Positions 28,194 through 38,600 of a stretch of DNA of 64,000 nucleotides are shown here, piece after piece. Source of the stretch: Primula veris (Eukaryota; Streptophyta; Magnoliopsida; Ericales; Primulaceae); the NCBI GenBank assembly GCA_963682055.1, contig CAVMKJ010000016.1, positions 1 through 64,000 on the forward strand, in the 5' to 3' direction. The notes beneath the pieces are model-generated. The model saw only the letters and a program-made list of their open reading frames with translations. It searched no databases and was not told the DNA's origin. Each line of letters opens with the position of its first letter. Position 1 is the first letter of the stretch. Position numbers and translations under genes: made by a program.

Positions 28194-28804
28194 AACTAGG
28201 TGTACGCGCGTAGTGGCGGAGCGAAATGCACTATTAGTGTAAAAATTTGGGTTCTAAACTGAGTAAAAAGAATGCCCCCCCCCCCCTCCAACCCTGTTCT
28301 ACTTTTGACAACTTTTGACTCATAACAAAAATTAAATGAAGTCGGCATCATCACTTCCCCCCCCCCCCCCCACAAAAAAAAACATTGTAGTCCCTTATTG
28401 TTACCTTCCTGACCTCAACCACATCATTTTACCCTTCTTTTCCACCAGTTCTTCCAACCCCCTCTCTTCCTTAACTATTCCTGAATCTTTACCCCTGGCC
28501 CTCCCCTCCTCCTCTTTCCTGCACCTCTGCATTTCCCCCCTCCCCTCCCCTTTTCTCATCTCAGCTGAGCGAGGTTCTGACCGACATCCAGTGTACCACA
28601 GTTAAATTACAATGTGGAAAATCACATACCATACTGAAAGAAAATGCAAGAGTCCAAAGTTACGTATCTCACCCCTTGGTTGCAAGGAGCCATGGGGGCT
28701 TATCTTACATTCAGAGTCAACAGAACCTTTCCAAAATTAGTATATGCCAGTGCAGAAGAATTCTCGAGACTAAAAGCTAGAGTGTCAGAAGTCAAATCTT
28801 GTTC
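28194..28804 (+). repeat. Dispersed repeat R1, copy 1 (truncated)
   Basis: It starts AACTAGGTGTACGCGCG, as do the copies at 37644 and 63352. It contains two C-runs, GAGCGAGGTTCTGACCGA and AATGCAAGAGTCCAAAGTTA, and ends abruptly at TTGTTCCTTTTC, where repeat R2 begins. Confidence 0.85.
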
Positions 28805-28810
28805 CTTTTC

Positions 28811-28865
28811 ATTGGCTGAGCGTAAGCGAAGCCAGGAACCCCGACTGGTCCCGAAAAGCTTTGTC

Positions 28866-28903
<38 letters not shown>

Positions 28904-29457
28904 TGTCGGTCTGTCTGGGGTTTTTCTCGGAAACGGTTTGAGCTAGAGGGCTGAAATTTTTTATGGTCACTCTTGATATCAAAAGTGAGGCAGGGAATGT
29001 AGGGTGATCGCCTACCTCAACGGTAACCGGGACCATGGCGATGACGCCCTTTTGGAGGCCACGATATGGTAGCATGACTGGGCTGCAGGAACCGGCACAC
29101 GTATCGAATCGGGGATTTTGGTTATAGCTCAAGCACATACGAGGGATGAAAGGCAGTTCCCAGTGACCAACTGTGGCCAGGTAAAGCTCCCCGATGACGC
29201 CCTTTCGAGGCCACGGTAAGGCCGTTTTCCACTGCCGCGAAACTAAATATCCTCCAGTCATAGTGACTTCGGCTTTTGGAAGCAGTATGAGAAAAGGTAA
29301 AAACGCGTGGTCTGGATGCAATTTTGTGACCAGGTAAAGGTCCCCGATGGCGCCCTTTGGAGGCCAGGATACGGCGCTTTCCTACTGCCGCGAAACAAAA
29401 TATCCTACAGACATCGCGACTTCTGCTTTCGGATGCAATATGAGGAAACGTAAAAAA
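28811..29457 (+). repeat. Dispersed repeat R2, copy 1
   Basis: It begins ATTGGCTGAGCGTAAGCGAA, then GTCCCGAAAAGCTTTGTC and a (TG)n run at 28871-28903. The body is 2-3 degenerate ~140-base subunits sharing GGTCCCCGATGACGCCCTTT and CACTGCCGCGAAAC. Other copies lie at 34096, 35183 (split) and 42144. Confidence 0.85.
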
Positions 29458-29464
29458 CGACGTC

Positions 29465-29576
29465 GGTCACAAGCGCTACAGGCCACAAGCGCTACGGGTC
29501 ACAAGCGCTAAAGGCCACAAGCGCTAAGGTTCACAAGCGCTACGGGTCACATGCGCTAAAGGCCACAAGCGCTGCG
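29465..29576. repeat. 16-bp tandem repeat, 7 units
   Basis: Seven exact-length 16-base units of the form GGYCACAAGCGCTAMR fill 112 bases. Each holds the palindrome AGCGCT, with one unit changed to TGCGCT. There is no spacer diversity, so this is not a CRISPR-type array. Confidence 0.9.
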
Positions 29577-29653
29577 CCTGGATGGACAGCTATGGGAGAC
29601 GGACTATACTCCGCTATGCTGACCGCATGCATGAAAAGTTGCAAGAGCCAATA

Positions 29654-29993
29654 GGGTATTCCAGTGAATCCTGGGCCGGATGAAGTAAGAAGAACAGAAG
29701 CAAGCAACAAACCGGAGGCGGAACTCGGCGCACTCGTCTGTCGCGGCTGTGTATGAAAAATCGAGATGGCGGAGTCGTTGTTTGGTTGCCGGCTACCGCT
29801 GTACTTTTATTTGTGTTCTAGCAGACGCGCATATATGCATTTTTGCTCTAAAACACAAGTCAGAAATACGAAGAAGGAAGGCCCGGTGTATTAATCTTTT
29901 ATCGGGTTAGTATTTTATCCCTCTTTAGTGTTAAAAACGACGTGAGATGACATTTTAAGAGTGCGTCGTGGTGTTAAATCTGAAATACGTAAA
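29654..29993 (+). mobile_element. M1-family MITE, left part only
   Basis: It begins ATA|GGGTATTCC, then GAAGTAAGAAGAACA. It follows the interior of the full copy at 50292-50748: AGAGTCGTT-like core, GGG-TAGTATTTT-TCC and GTTAAAT-TG-AATACG. The right inverted terminus is missing, and the ~170-bp satellite begins where it should be. Confidence 0.65.
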
Positions 29994-30006
29994 CAAAACC
30001 CTTGTA

Positions 30007-32163
30007 GACGACTTTTTTGACGACTTTGTAAAAAACCCGCAGCGACGCGCCGTGGAGGTTTTTTCGACGCAGCCTGGAGGGCCTAAATGGGGTGGGTATT
30101 GGTGCCTTTTTAGGTGGGCGTGTTCCGAGTGACCCGATTAGACTATATTTAGAAAGAAACTAGAATTTTTTAACCCCCTTATTTTTTTAACGACTCTGTA
30201 AAAAAACACGCAGCGAAGCGCCGTGGAGGGTTTTTCGACGCAGCCTGGGGGCCTAAATGGGGTGGGTTTTAGTGCCTTTTTAGGAAGGCGTGTTCCGAGT
30301 GACCCGATTAGACTATATTTAGAAAGAAACTAGAATTTTTTAACCCCCTTATTTTTTTAACGAATCTGTAAAAAAAACACGCAGCGACGCGCCTTGGAGG
30401 GTTTTTCGACGCAGCCTGAGGCCCCAAATGGGGTGGGTATTGGTGCCTTTTTGGGTGAGCGTGTTCTTAGTGACCCGATCAATTTATATTTAGAAAGAAA
30501 CTAGAATTTTTAACCCCCTTCTTTTTTTAACGACTCTGTCAAAAACACGCAGCGACGCGGCGAGGAGGGTTTTTCGACGCAGCCTGGAGGCCCCGAATGG
30601 GGTGGGTATTGGTGCCTTTTTAGGTAGGCGTGTTCTTAGTGACCCGCTAAGACTATATTTGAAAAGAAACTAGAATTTTTTCACCCCATTCTTTTTTTAA
30701 CGACTCTGTATAAAACACGCAGCGACGCGGCGAGGAGGGTTTTTCGACGCAGCCTGGAGGGCCTAAATGGGGTGGGTATTGGTGCCTTTTTAGGTAGGCG
30801 TGTTCCAAATGACCCGATTAGACTATATTTAGAAAGAAACTAGAATTTTCTAACCCCCTTATTTTTTTAACGACTCTGTAAAAAACACGCAGCGACGCGC
30901 CGTGGAGGGTTTTTCGACGCAGCCTGGAGGCCCCAAATGGGGTGGGTATTAGTGCCTTTATAGGTAGGCGTGTTCCGAGTGACCCGATTAGACTATATTT
31001 AGAAAGAAACTAGAATTTTTTAACCCCCTTATTTTTTAACGACTCTGTGAAAAACACGCAGCGACGCGGCGAGGAGGGTTTTTCGACGCAGCCTGGAGGC
31101 CCCAAATGGGGTGGGTATTGGTGCCTTTTTAGGTAGGCGTGTTCCGAGTGACCCGATAAGACTATATTTAGAAAGAAACTAGAATTTTTTAACCCCCTTT
31201 TTTTTTAACGACTCTGTAAAAAACGCGCAGCGACGCGGCGAGGAGGGTTTTTCGACGCAGCCTGCAGGCCCCAAATGGGGTGGGTATTGGTGCCTTTTTA
31301 GGTAGGCGTGTTCCGAGTGACTCGATTAACCTATATTTAGGAAGAAACTAGAATTTTTTAACCCCCATATTTTTTTAACGACTCTGTAAAAAACACGCAG
31401 CGACGCGGCGAGGAGGGTTTTTCGACGCATCCTGGGGGCACCAAATGAGGTGGGTACTGGTGCCTTTTTTGGTAGGCGTGTTCCGAGTGACCCGATTAGA
31501 CTATATTTAGAAAGAAACTAGAATTTTTTTAACCCCCGTCTTTTTTTAACGACTCTGTAAAAAACACGCAGCGACGCGGCGAGGAGGGTTTTTCGACGCA
31601 GCCTGGAGGCCCCAAATGGGGGGGGGGGGGGGGTATTGGTGCCTTTTTGGGTAAGCGTTTTCTTAGTGACCCGATTAGACTATATTTAAAAAGAAACTAG
31701 AATTTTTTAACCCCCGTCTTTTTTTAACGACACTGTAAAAAACACGCAGCGACGCGGCGAGGAGGGTTTTTCGACGCAGCCTGGAGGTCCCAAATGGGGT
31801 GGGTATTGGTGCCTTTTTAGGTAGGCGTGTTCCGAGTGACCCGATAAGACTATATTTAGAAAGAAACTAGAATTTTTTAACCCCCTTTTTTTTTTAACGA
31901 CTCTGTAAAAAACGCGCAGCGACGCGGCGAGGAGGGTTTTTCCACGCAGCCTGGAGGCCCCAAATGGGGTGGGTATGGGTGCCTTTTTAGGTGGGCGTGT
32001 TCCGAGTGACCCGATTAGACTATATTTAGAAAGAAACTAGAATTTTTTAACCCCCATATTTTTTTAACGACTCTGTAAAAAACACGCAGCGACGCGGCGA
32101 GGAGGGTTTTTCGACGCAGCGTGGAGGGCCTAAATGGGGTGGGTATTGGTGCCTTTTTAGGTG
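30007..32163 (+). repeat. ~170-bp satellite, 13 units
   Basis: CGACGCAGCC (one unit reads CCACGCAGCC, another CGACGCATCC) recurs at 30065, 30236, 30407, 30575, 30745, 30915, 31084, 31253, 31423, 31594, 31772, 31942 and 32112. The period is 168-171 except for one 178-base unit with an expanded G-run. Each unit has AACGACTCTGTAAAAAACAC, GAGGAGGGTTTTTCG, GTGACCCGATTAGACTATAT and a T-run. Divergence between units is a few percent. Confidence 0.95.
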
Positions 32164-32165
32164 GT

Positions 32166-32315
32166 GTTGTGTGCCACCACGCTCATTCAAATATTCGCGC
32201 CAAGCGGAGAGATAGTTCGCAAGTGTTCCGTAGCGCATTTGTTGTGTGCCACCACGCTCATTCAAATATTCGCGCCAAGCGGAGAGATAGTTCGCAAGTG
32301 TTCCGTAGCGCATTA
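32166..32315 (-). repeat. 75-bp tandem duplication, open on the minus strand
   Basis: Two identical 75-base units (32166-32240 and 32241-32315) directly follow the satellite. On the minus strand they encode the 25-residue segment MRYGTLANYLSAWREYLNER plus GGTQ twice in one open frame (32361-32047). The helix-like segment vaguely resembles a tyrosine-recombinase core-binding helix, but this is too short to call. Confidence 0.6.
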
Positions 32316-32316
32316 G

Positions 32317-33266
32317 TCGACTGACCACGACTGACCGGAAATCCCTGGCCTGGGCGAGCAAGCGAAGGCTCCGCGCGTCCCGGCCAGGTAAGCTCTCGTC
32401 AGTCCCGGTCCAGCGACAGCCACGTTCAGGTCAGTAAGCAATCATGTAGAGACATCGCCACCATGCTTGTAATTGTAAGGGTACTTGGTCTGACACACCA
32501 CCAATACTAATATTAAACCACTGAACCACCATGGTAATATCTTCGTGCATCTCGTCAATAGTCAATAGTCCACAGTCGCACTTAGAATGCACCAACAAAA
32601 CATAATGGTGCATCAGCCGGACGAATCCTGCATTCTTTTTGTTAACCTTTTTTTCTTAAATGCATTTATTTTTATCCATGTTTTTAAAACTTTTAAGACT
32701 TGCGCTTTTCGTTGTTCTGTGTTCTTTCGCCGTTTTCTTACCGTTAATTTAGTTCCTTTTTGGAAGTGTACGCATATGAATTTTTGCCCTACCACGTGTT
32801 TTGAATTTTTTGCCTGACCACGTGTTTATTTCTGTTCTGTACTATGAGTGTAAAAAGTGCCACATTCCGTTATAGCATTTTAATTATGGCGTTCAGTTTG
32901 TCCAAAAATAATGTGCGTGAAATATGCTGTACTTCTGCTCCACCGCTGTTCGTCGTCCTCCCACGTTGTTGTGGTCGGATTTGGAATTTCCCGTCCTGGC
33001 CCTTAATCTAGCCAACGCGGAAATCCCGGAATACGGCCAGCCTGCGTGCTGTGCCCAGCCTACTCCGAAAAAAAAAGTGTCCCAAAACCACGTGTTGGAC
33101 ACTAACGTAATTGTTGTTTATTTGTTTGTTTTGAAAACCTCTGAGATCGAGCAATCAGCCTTCCGTATTTTTTCTTCTGCGTTTCTTTTCGTGCTTGTGT
33201 AGGAAAGTGGCTTAACAGCTAGCAAATTCAAGATGATTTCATAGTTATGTTTACGTTTGTGTATCG
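32317..33266. other. Intergenic, no gene recognised
   Basis: A GTAAGC donor-like site at ~32388, after GC-rich sequence, could mark an exon end, but no frame is recognised. The stretch ends at an assembly gap. Confidence 0.35.
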
Positions 33267-33466
33267 NNNNNNNNNNNNNNNNNNNNNNNNNNNNNNNNNN
33301 NNNNNNNNNNNNNNNNNNNNNNNNNNNNNNNNNNNNNNNNNNNNNNNNNNNNNNNNNNNNNNNNNNNNNNNNNNNNNNNNNNNNNNNNNNNNNNNNNNNN
33401 NNNNNNNNNNNNNNNNNNNNNNNNNNNNNNNNNNNNNNNNNNNNNNNNNNNNNNNNNNNNNNNNNN
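33267..33466. other. Assembly gap (200 N)
   Basis: Exactly 200 ambiguous bases, a conventional scaffold gap size, so the true distance is unknown. Open frames listed across it have no meaning. Confidence 1.
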
Positions 33467-33554
33467 GGGTATATTCCTATAGCGCGGAAAGCTTACTTAA
33501 AATCTGATCGCTCCGGCCTGAAAATATAATATTCCGGGATTAATTGGACGTATA

Positions 33555-34022
33555 TTAACGTACTGTACGAAACTTTAAACATATAAACTTACCACTGATT
33601 TCATCAACTAATTTCCGTAGAAGTGCTGGGCAATGGGGTTTCGGAATTGTCAAAGTTCTATTACGGCCATCTGCCTTCCTCTCAGCCAGGATTTGTTTCC
33701 ATGCTGATTTCAGTGGGCCAAAATAACTCACATCTGATGGAACACATTCAGCTCCCCACTCCCCACCCGCTTCGAAAACACTTTCACTGAAGTGCGATGA
33801 AACGTTGTCTCCGATAATAACTTTCACGCCTTCTTTGCTCCTGGCTCGTGGCACCACTACTAAGCTCTCGAACCAGTCCGCAAAAATATCTGTCAAACCA
33901 CCCAGATTTGGAGCGGTTGAACCTTGCTCCGGGGGGCCCTCCCGTAACTCAATTTTCGGACAGCCCTTTTGCCTTGTAGACAACATATGGAGGAAGCCGC
34001 CCCCCGCCAGCAGTGCCGGCAT
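33555..34022 (-). pseudogene. pogo/Tigger-like DDE transposase fragment
   Basis: The minus-strand frame has the DDE-domain landmarks FADWF, KVIIGDNVSSHFSESV (second catalytic Asp) and SYFGPLKSAWKQIL, in the order expected for pogo/jerky/Tigger transposases. Between GDNVSSH and YFGPLK the usual LPPN-T-QPLD block is largely missing (it reads ECVPSDV), indicating a small deletion. Only about 155 residues remain, and the frame is cut at 34022 just before repeat R2. It is not functional. Confidence 0.7.
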
Positions 34023-34095
34023 GCATAACTGGCATGTCAGTTTTCGAAGTGGTCAGTATTTTCACTGGGTATTTTACCCCCCTCTCTTCACGGTT

Positions 34096-34975
34096 ATTGG
34101 CTGAGCGTTAGCGAAGCCAGGAACCCCGACTGGTCCCGAAAAGCTTTGTCTGTCTGTCTGTCTGGCCGGGGTTTTTCTCGGAGACGGTTTGAAGCTAGAG
34201 GGCTGAAATTTTTTCTGATCACTCTTGTCATGTGAGACATGGAATCGAGGGTAATCGCCTTCCTCAACGGTAACCGGGACCATGGCGATGACGCCCTTTT
34301 CGAGTCCACGATATGGTAGCCTGACTGGGCTGCAAGAAGCGGCCCACGTATCGAATCGGGGATTTTGGCTTTAGTTCAAGCACAAAACAACGGATAAAAA
34401 GCACTTCCCAGGGATAAAATGTGGCCAGGTAAAGATCCCCGATGACGCCCTTTGGAGACCAACGATAAGGCCGTTTTTCACTGCCGCGGAAACTAAATAC
34501 TTTACAGTCATAGTGACTTTGGCTTTCGGAAGCACTACGAGGAGAGGTAAAAACGCGTGGTTCAGTTGCAACTTGTTGACCAGGTAAAGGTCCCCGATGA
34601 CGCCCCTTGGAGGCCACGATAGGGCAGTTTTCCACAGCCGCGAAACCAAATATCCTACCGACATCGCGACTTCAGTTTTAGGAAGCGGTAAAGCCAGTGG
34701 TAAAGTGGCGTGTTTAAATTCCAAATTAGTGACCAGGTACATGCCCCCATTACGCACTTTTAGGAGGCCACGATAGGGCAGACTTCTTAAGCTGCGTTAA
34801 CTATACGTCGCGTCGGCACTGTGATTGGGATCATGCTTTCCGAAGGCAAGCCTCACCCAGCGCCGCAGGCCAAGGTAGGATTTCGCCAGGCGTGTCGCTG
34901 CGTAAGAGGTTTCGTGAGACATCGCGAAGCCTCTTACGCGAGACATGGTCTGGCGTACATCCTGCCTTGTATTCT
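34096..34975 (+). repeat. Dispersed repeat R2, copy 2 with terminal hairpin
   Basis: The longest R2 copy here, starting ATTGGCTGAGCGTTAGCGAA, with (TGTC)n and four degenerate ~140-base subunits. It ends with a hairpin at 34901-34938 (CGTAAGAGGTTTCG ... CGAAGCCTCTTACG). The same hairpin is in the split copy at 42692-42729. Confidence 0.8.
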
Positions 34976-35182
34976 GGGCGGCCGGATCGTCAGATACTAG
35001 TCTCATCGAAATCCACTCTGTTTTTCTGGTGGTATGCCTCAAATGGTTCTTTCCAGATTCTCAAAATATTTGGTTACAGTAGCCGGATCAACCTTAGATC
35101 TTGAGGAAGAAACAAACTTAGGAGGTTTGATTTGCAAAGCGGGATGGCGGTTCAGGAAGCAACGGACCCATCTGTCCCCTGG

Positions 35183-35399
35183 TTGGCTGACCGTTAGCGA
35201 AGCTAGGAACCCCGTTTGGTGCCGAAAAGCTTTGTCTGTCTGTGTGTCTGTCCGGGGTTTTTCTCGACAGCGGTTCGAGCTAGAGGGCTGAATTTTTTTT
35301 TAGGGTCAATCTCGATATTAAAAGCGAGACATTGTCGTGAGGGTTTTGGGCTACCTCAACGGTAACTGGGACCATGGCGATGACGCCCTTTTGGAGGCC
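35183..35399 (+). repeat. R2 copy 3, left half (split by hAT insertion)
   Basis: It reads into R2 up to CGCCCTTTTGGAGGCC and is then interrupted by the hAT element. The sequence resumes at 42144 with TGGAGGCCACGATATGG, exactly as uninterrupted R2 copies read. Confidence 0.9.
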
Positions 35400-35699
35400 C
35401 AGGGGCGGCGTAGTGGGTCAAGGGCCCGCCCGGCCGCAGGTGCAGAGGGGCCCGGGATTTAGGGACCGCCCCCCAAACAGTGACAGCGCAAAAAAAAAAA
35501 AATAATAGTAAAACCATTTTGTTACGGTTTATTAATTTTTAAAACTATAAGTAGTGACAAACATAAAAGAATGTGAGTAGTGTACATATCAATTTTTTTA
35601 ACGATAACAATTTTATAATTAAGGCAGGCTTATGGTATGTGATAAGTATATGAACAGTACTTATGTTGAGTCAAGAATTTAAAACAATATGAAAAATTG

Positions 35700-38600
35700 T
35701 TACATTTATAAATTAAGGAAGTAAAAGACTCGACAACAGTGTTGAGGATCGCGCAAACTCATCAATTATCATTTCAGGGTTTAATCCCAAAGCACATTCT
35801 CTTTTTACATTCATGAGTAGAAGGGGTTCTAATAGCCCCTGTGTCAAAGCTGCTCGGACGCGCGTTATCAAAATTTTTAATTATGAGAAGATTCTCTCGC
35901 GTGAAACTGGAGTACAGGGTATGGTAAGGGCAAATTTGTAGAGTTCAAACAATGTGGGATATGCCGATTGCAGCATGGCAATCTGAATAAAAAGTTTGTG
36001 AGCGCATCCCAAGCATCTTTGACACTGTTCACATTTAACCCTTACAGCAGCATCAGAATCGTCAACATCATCCAGAGAAGTGTCAGTGTCGCAGATATCA
36101 CCACCATCATCCGAGAAAGACATTCCTGCACTTTGAGAAGAAGAGGCAGGAGGAGTAAGTGACTCAAAAGCGTCTGAGCTCTGTGCGTGCCAAGCGGGCG
36201 TCAACCTTGGCCAATGACGACACCGTGCAAAGTGATGAATCATCAATCGACATTTTACTGGAAAATCTCCTTGGATCAAGAGTAGCTAGGTCTTCAATAC
36301 ATCTTCGTTTCCTTTGAAACGATCCGAAAGACCTTGAATGACGTGATCCAGAGTGACCAGAAAACTGTTGATCCTGAATGGTTCCTTTGTCCCTCAGTAA
36401 ATGGGTCATTGTCCCCATCCGATCTGTTTTCCGCTGCAGCACGTTGTCCTCTTACTCCTATTGCACACGAGGAGCGCGGTGCACGAGCAGTTCTTGAAGG
36501 AGTCAAGTTGCTGCATACTGACACAGAGGTGCATCCAGTTTCCTCTAGTTGTTCATTGACCTGATTGGTGTATTGTACTGTTTTCTCAACAACGTTGTCA
36601 AGCTTACCCTCTCAACTAATCAGTTGCTTTTGAAGTGACTCGATTAATTTGAAGGTGATTAAGTAGTCGACTTTTGGGGATTGCAGTGCATTAGATACTG
36701 GAGTTGACATATCGTAAATATGCAGCATTATTTTTGAAGGAGAACGGTCTCAAACTTGCACCAGTTACTCCACGCCTTAGCATCAAACGAGCCGCATGTC
36801 CTAATTAATTCCATACAAAGAAGAGAATTAACTAGTTTTGGTGCCATCCCCGTCAATAACAGACTACAACGCATTGGGTTTGCTCCACCACCTAGTTTTT
36901 GCCTATTTTACCAAGACGGCGAAGCTTTTGATGACCTTCGTTGCGTCTGCCAACTATTTCGGTCCAGATATCCATCCGTTTGTACGAGTCACCAAGAAAA
37001 CTGCACCTCTTTCAACAAGGCCGAACAAAGACTCACAAGCATTGCAGGACTCCGAACAGCTGGTAAGTACTAAATTTAGGCAGTGACCTGCACAGTGTGT
37101 AAATAGTAAGTCTGGATTATCTTCTTTTAGTCTTGCTTGCAGGCCCTTGAAGCAGCCGCTCATGTTGCTTGCACCATCAACCTGAGCAAGCAGAAATACT
37201 CTTAACATCAAGATCGAGTTAACTCCGCTCCTCCTTCAGTTTAATGTAAAGACCCAGACCGGAATGCATCATCGTGAAACGAAAATGGTAACCAGTTTTT
37301 CTTGAGGACCATCAGAGGTAACATAACGAATCACTATGGCCAGTTGATCCAGCACGGAAACATCTTGTGTTGAATCAATTTCTACAGGAAAGCGTCCAGC
37401 TTTTTTCACCTCAGACGCAATTATGTGCTGGATTCGGGCTCCAAGGAGGCGCAGCAACTTGTTTATGGAGTCTTTTGACATAAACGTTACTCGTGAACCC
37501 CTTCCACTCTTTTTCCCCGACAATTTTTGCTTTTGAGCCATTTAAATGCATTCATCAATATGTGACTTTAAAATAGGATCGTACTTGACTACAAGGAGCA
37601 CCAGTACTAAAAAAAATACTATGATTGATAGATCGGTCATGTAAACTAGGTGTACGCGCGGTGTAAATTGCCGCGTAGTGGCGGAGCGAAATGCACTATG
37701 AGTGTAAAAATGTGAGTTCTAAACTCAGTAAAAAGAATGCCCCCCCCCCCCCCATTCCATTTTTGACAACTTTTGACTCATAGTAAAAATTAAATGAAGT
37801 CGACATCATCACCCCCCCCCCTCAACACACAAATTTAAAAAAATATCATTGTAGTCCCTTCTTGTTGTCCTTCCTGACCTCTGTCACATCCTTACCTTTC
37901 TTTTCCACCAGTTCGCCCAACCCTTTTCTTCAGAACAGTTTCCTCTTCCTTAATCTTTACTCCTTACCCTCCCCTCCCCCCCTCCTCTTTCCTGCACCTC
38001 GGCATTTTCTCCCTTCCCTCCCCTTTTTCATCTCAGCTGAGCGAGGTTCTGACCGACATCCAGTGTATCACAGTTAAATTGCAATGTGGAAAATCAGATA
38101 CCATATTAAAAGAAAATGCAAGAGTCCAAAGTTACGTATCTCACCGCTTGGAGTTTTGCAAGTAGCCATGGGGGCTTGTCTTACATCCAGAGTCAACAGG
38201 ACCTTTCCAAAATTAGTATGCCAGTACAGAACAATTCTTGAGACTAGAAGCTACAGTGTCAGAAGTCAAATCTTGTTCCTTTTCAAAAAATATTCATTAA
38301 AAAAAAATTAAAAATAGCAGCATGGGCAGGCAAGTGGCAAGCCGTCCAGGATACCTCACATCATATTTTAAAAAATCAATAAATGGAGAAGGTAGTATTT
38401 AGACAACAAAAAACTGTTGACATGAACGTTTATTCTGTCCTCTTGGATAGTTTCACATTTGAAAAGATTCTGTCAATTAAAACTATTTAACGAGACTCAC
38501 TACCTTCATGTAAGTTTGACAGCGGGAAACATCTTTCCTTATTCTCTGACAACGCCCAAAGCTCTGATATTTTAGGATAATATAAAATAAATTTACATGA

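Noticed and set aside
29465..29576. CRISPR-like array
   Set aside because: Units are contiguous 16-mers without spacers, in a eukaryotic context.
33247..33529. Open frames across the N-run
   Set aside because: They exist only because unknown bases were translated.
34096..35300. Protein-coding frames in repeat R2
   Set aside because: Frames differ between copies and reflect the ~140-base subunit repeats; no domain is seen.
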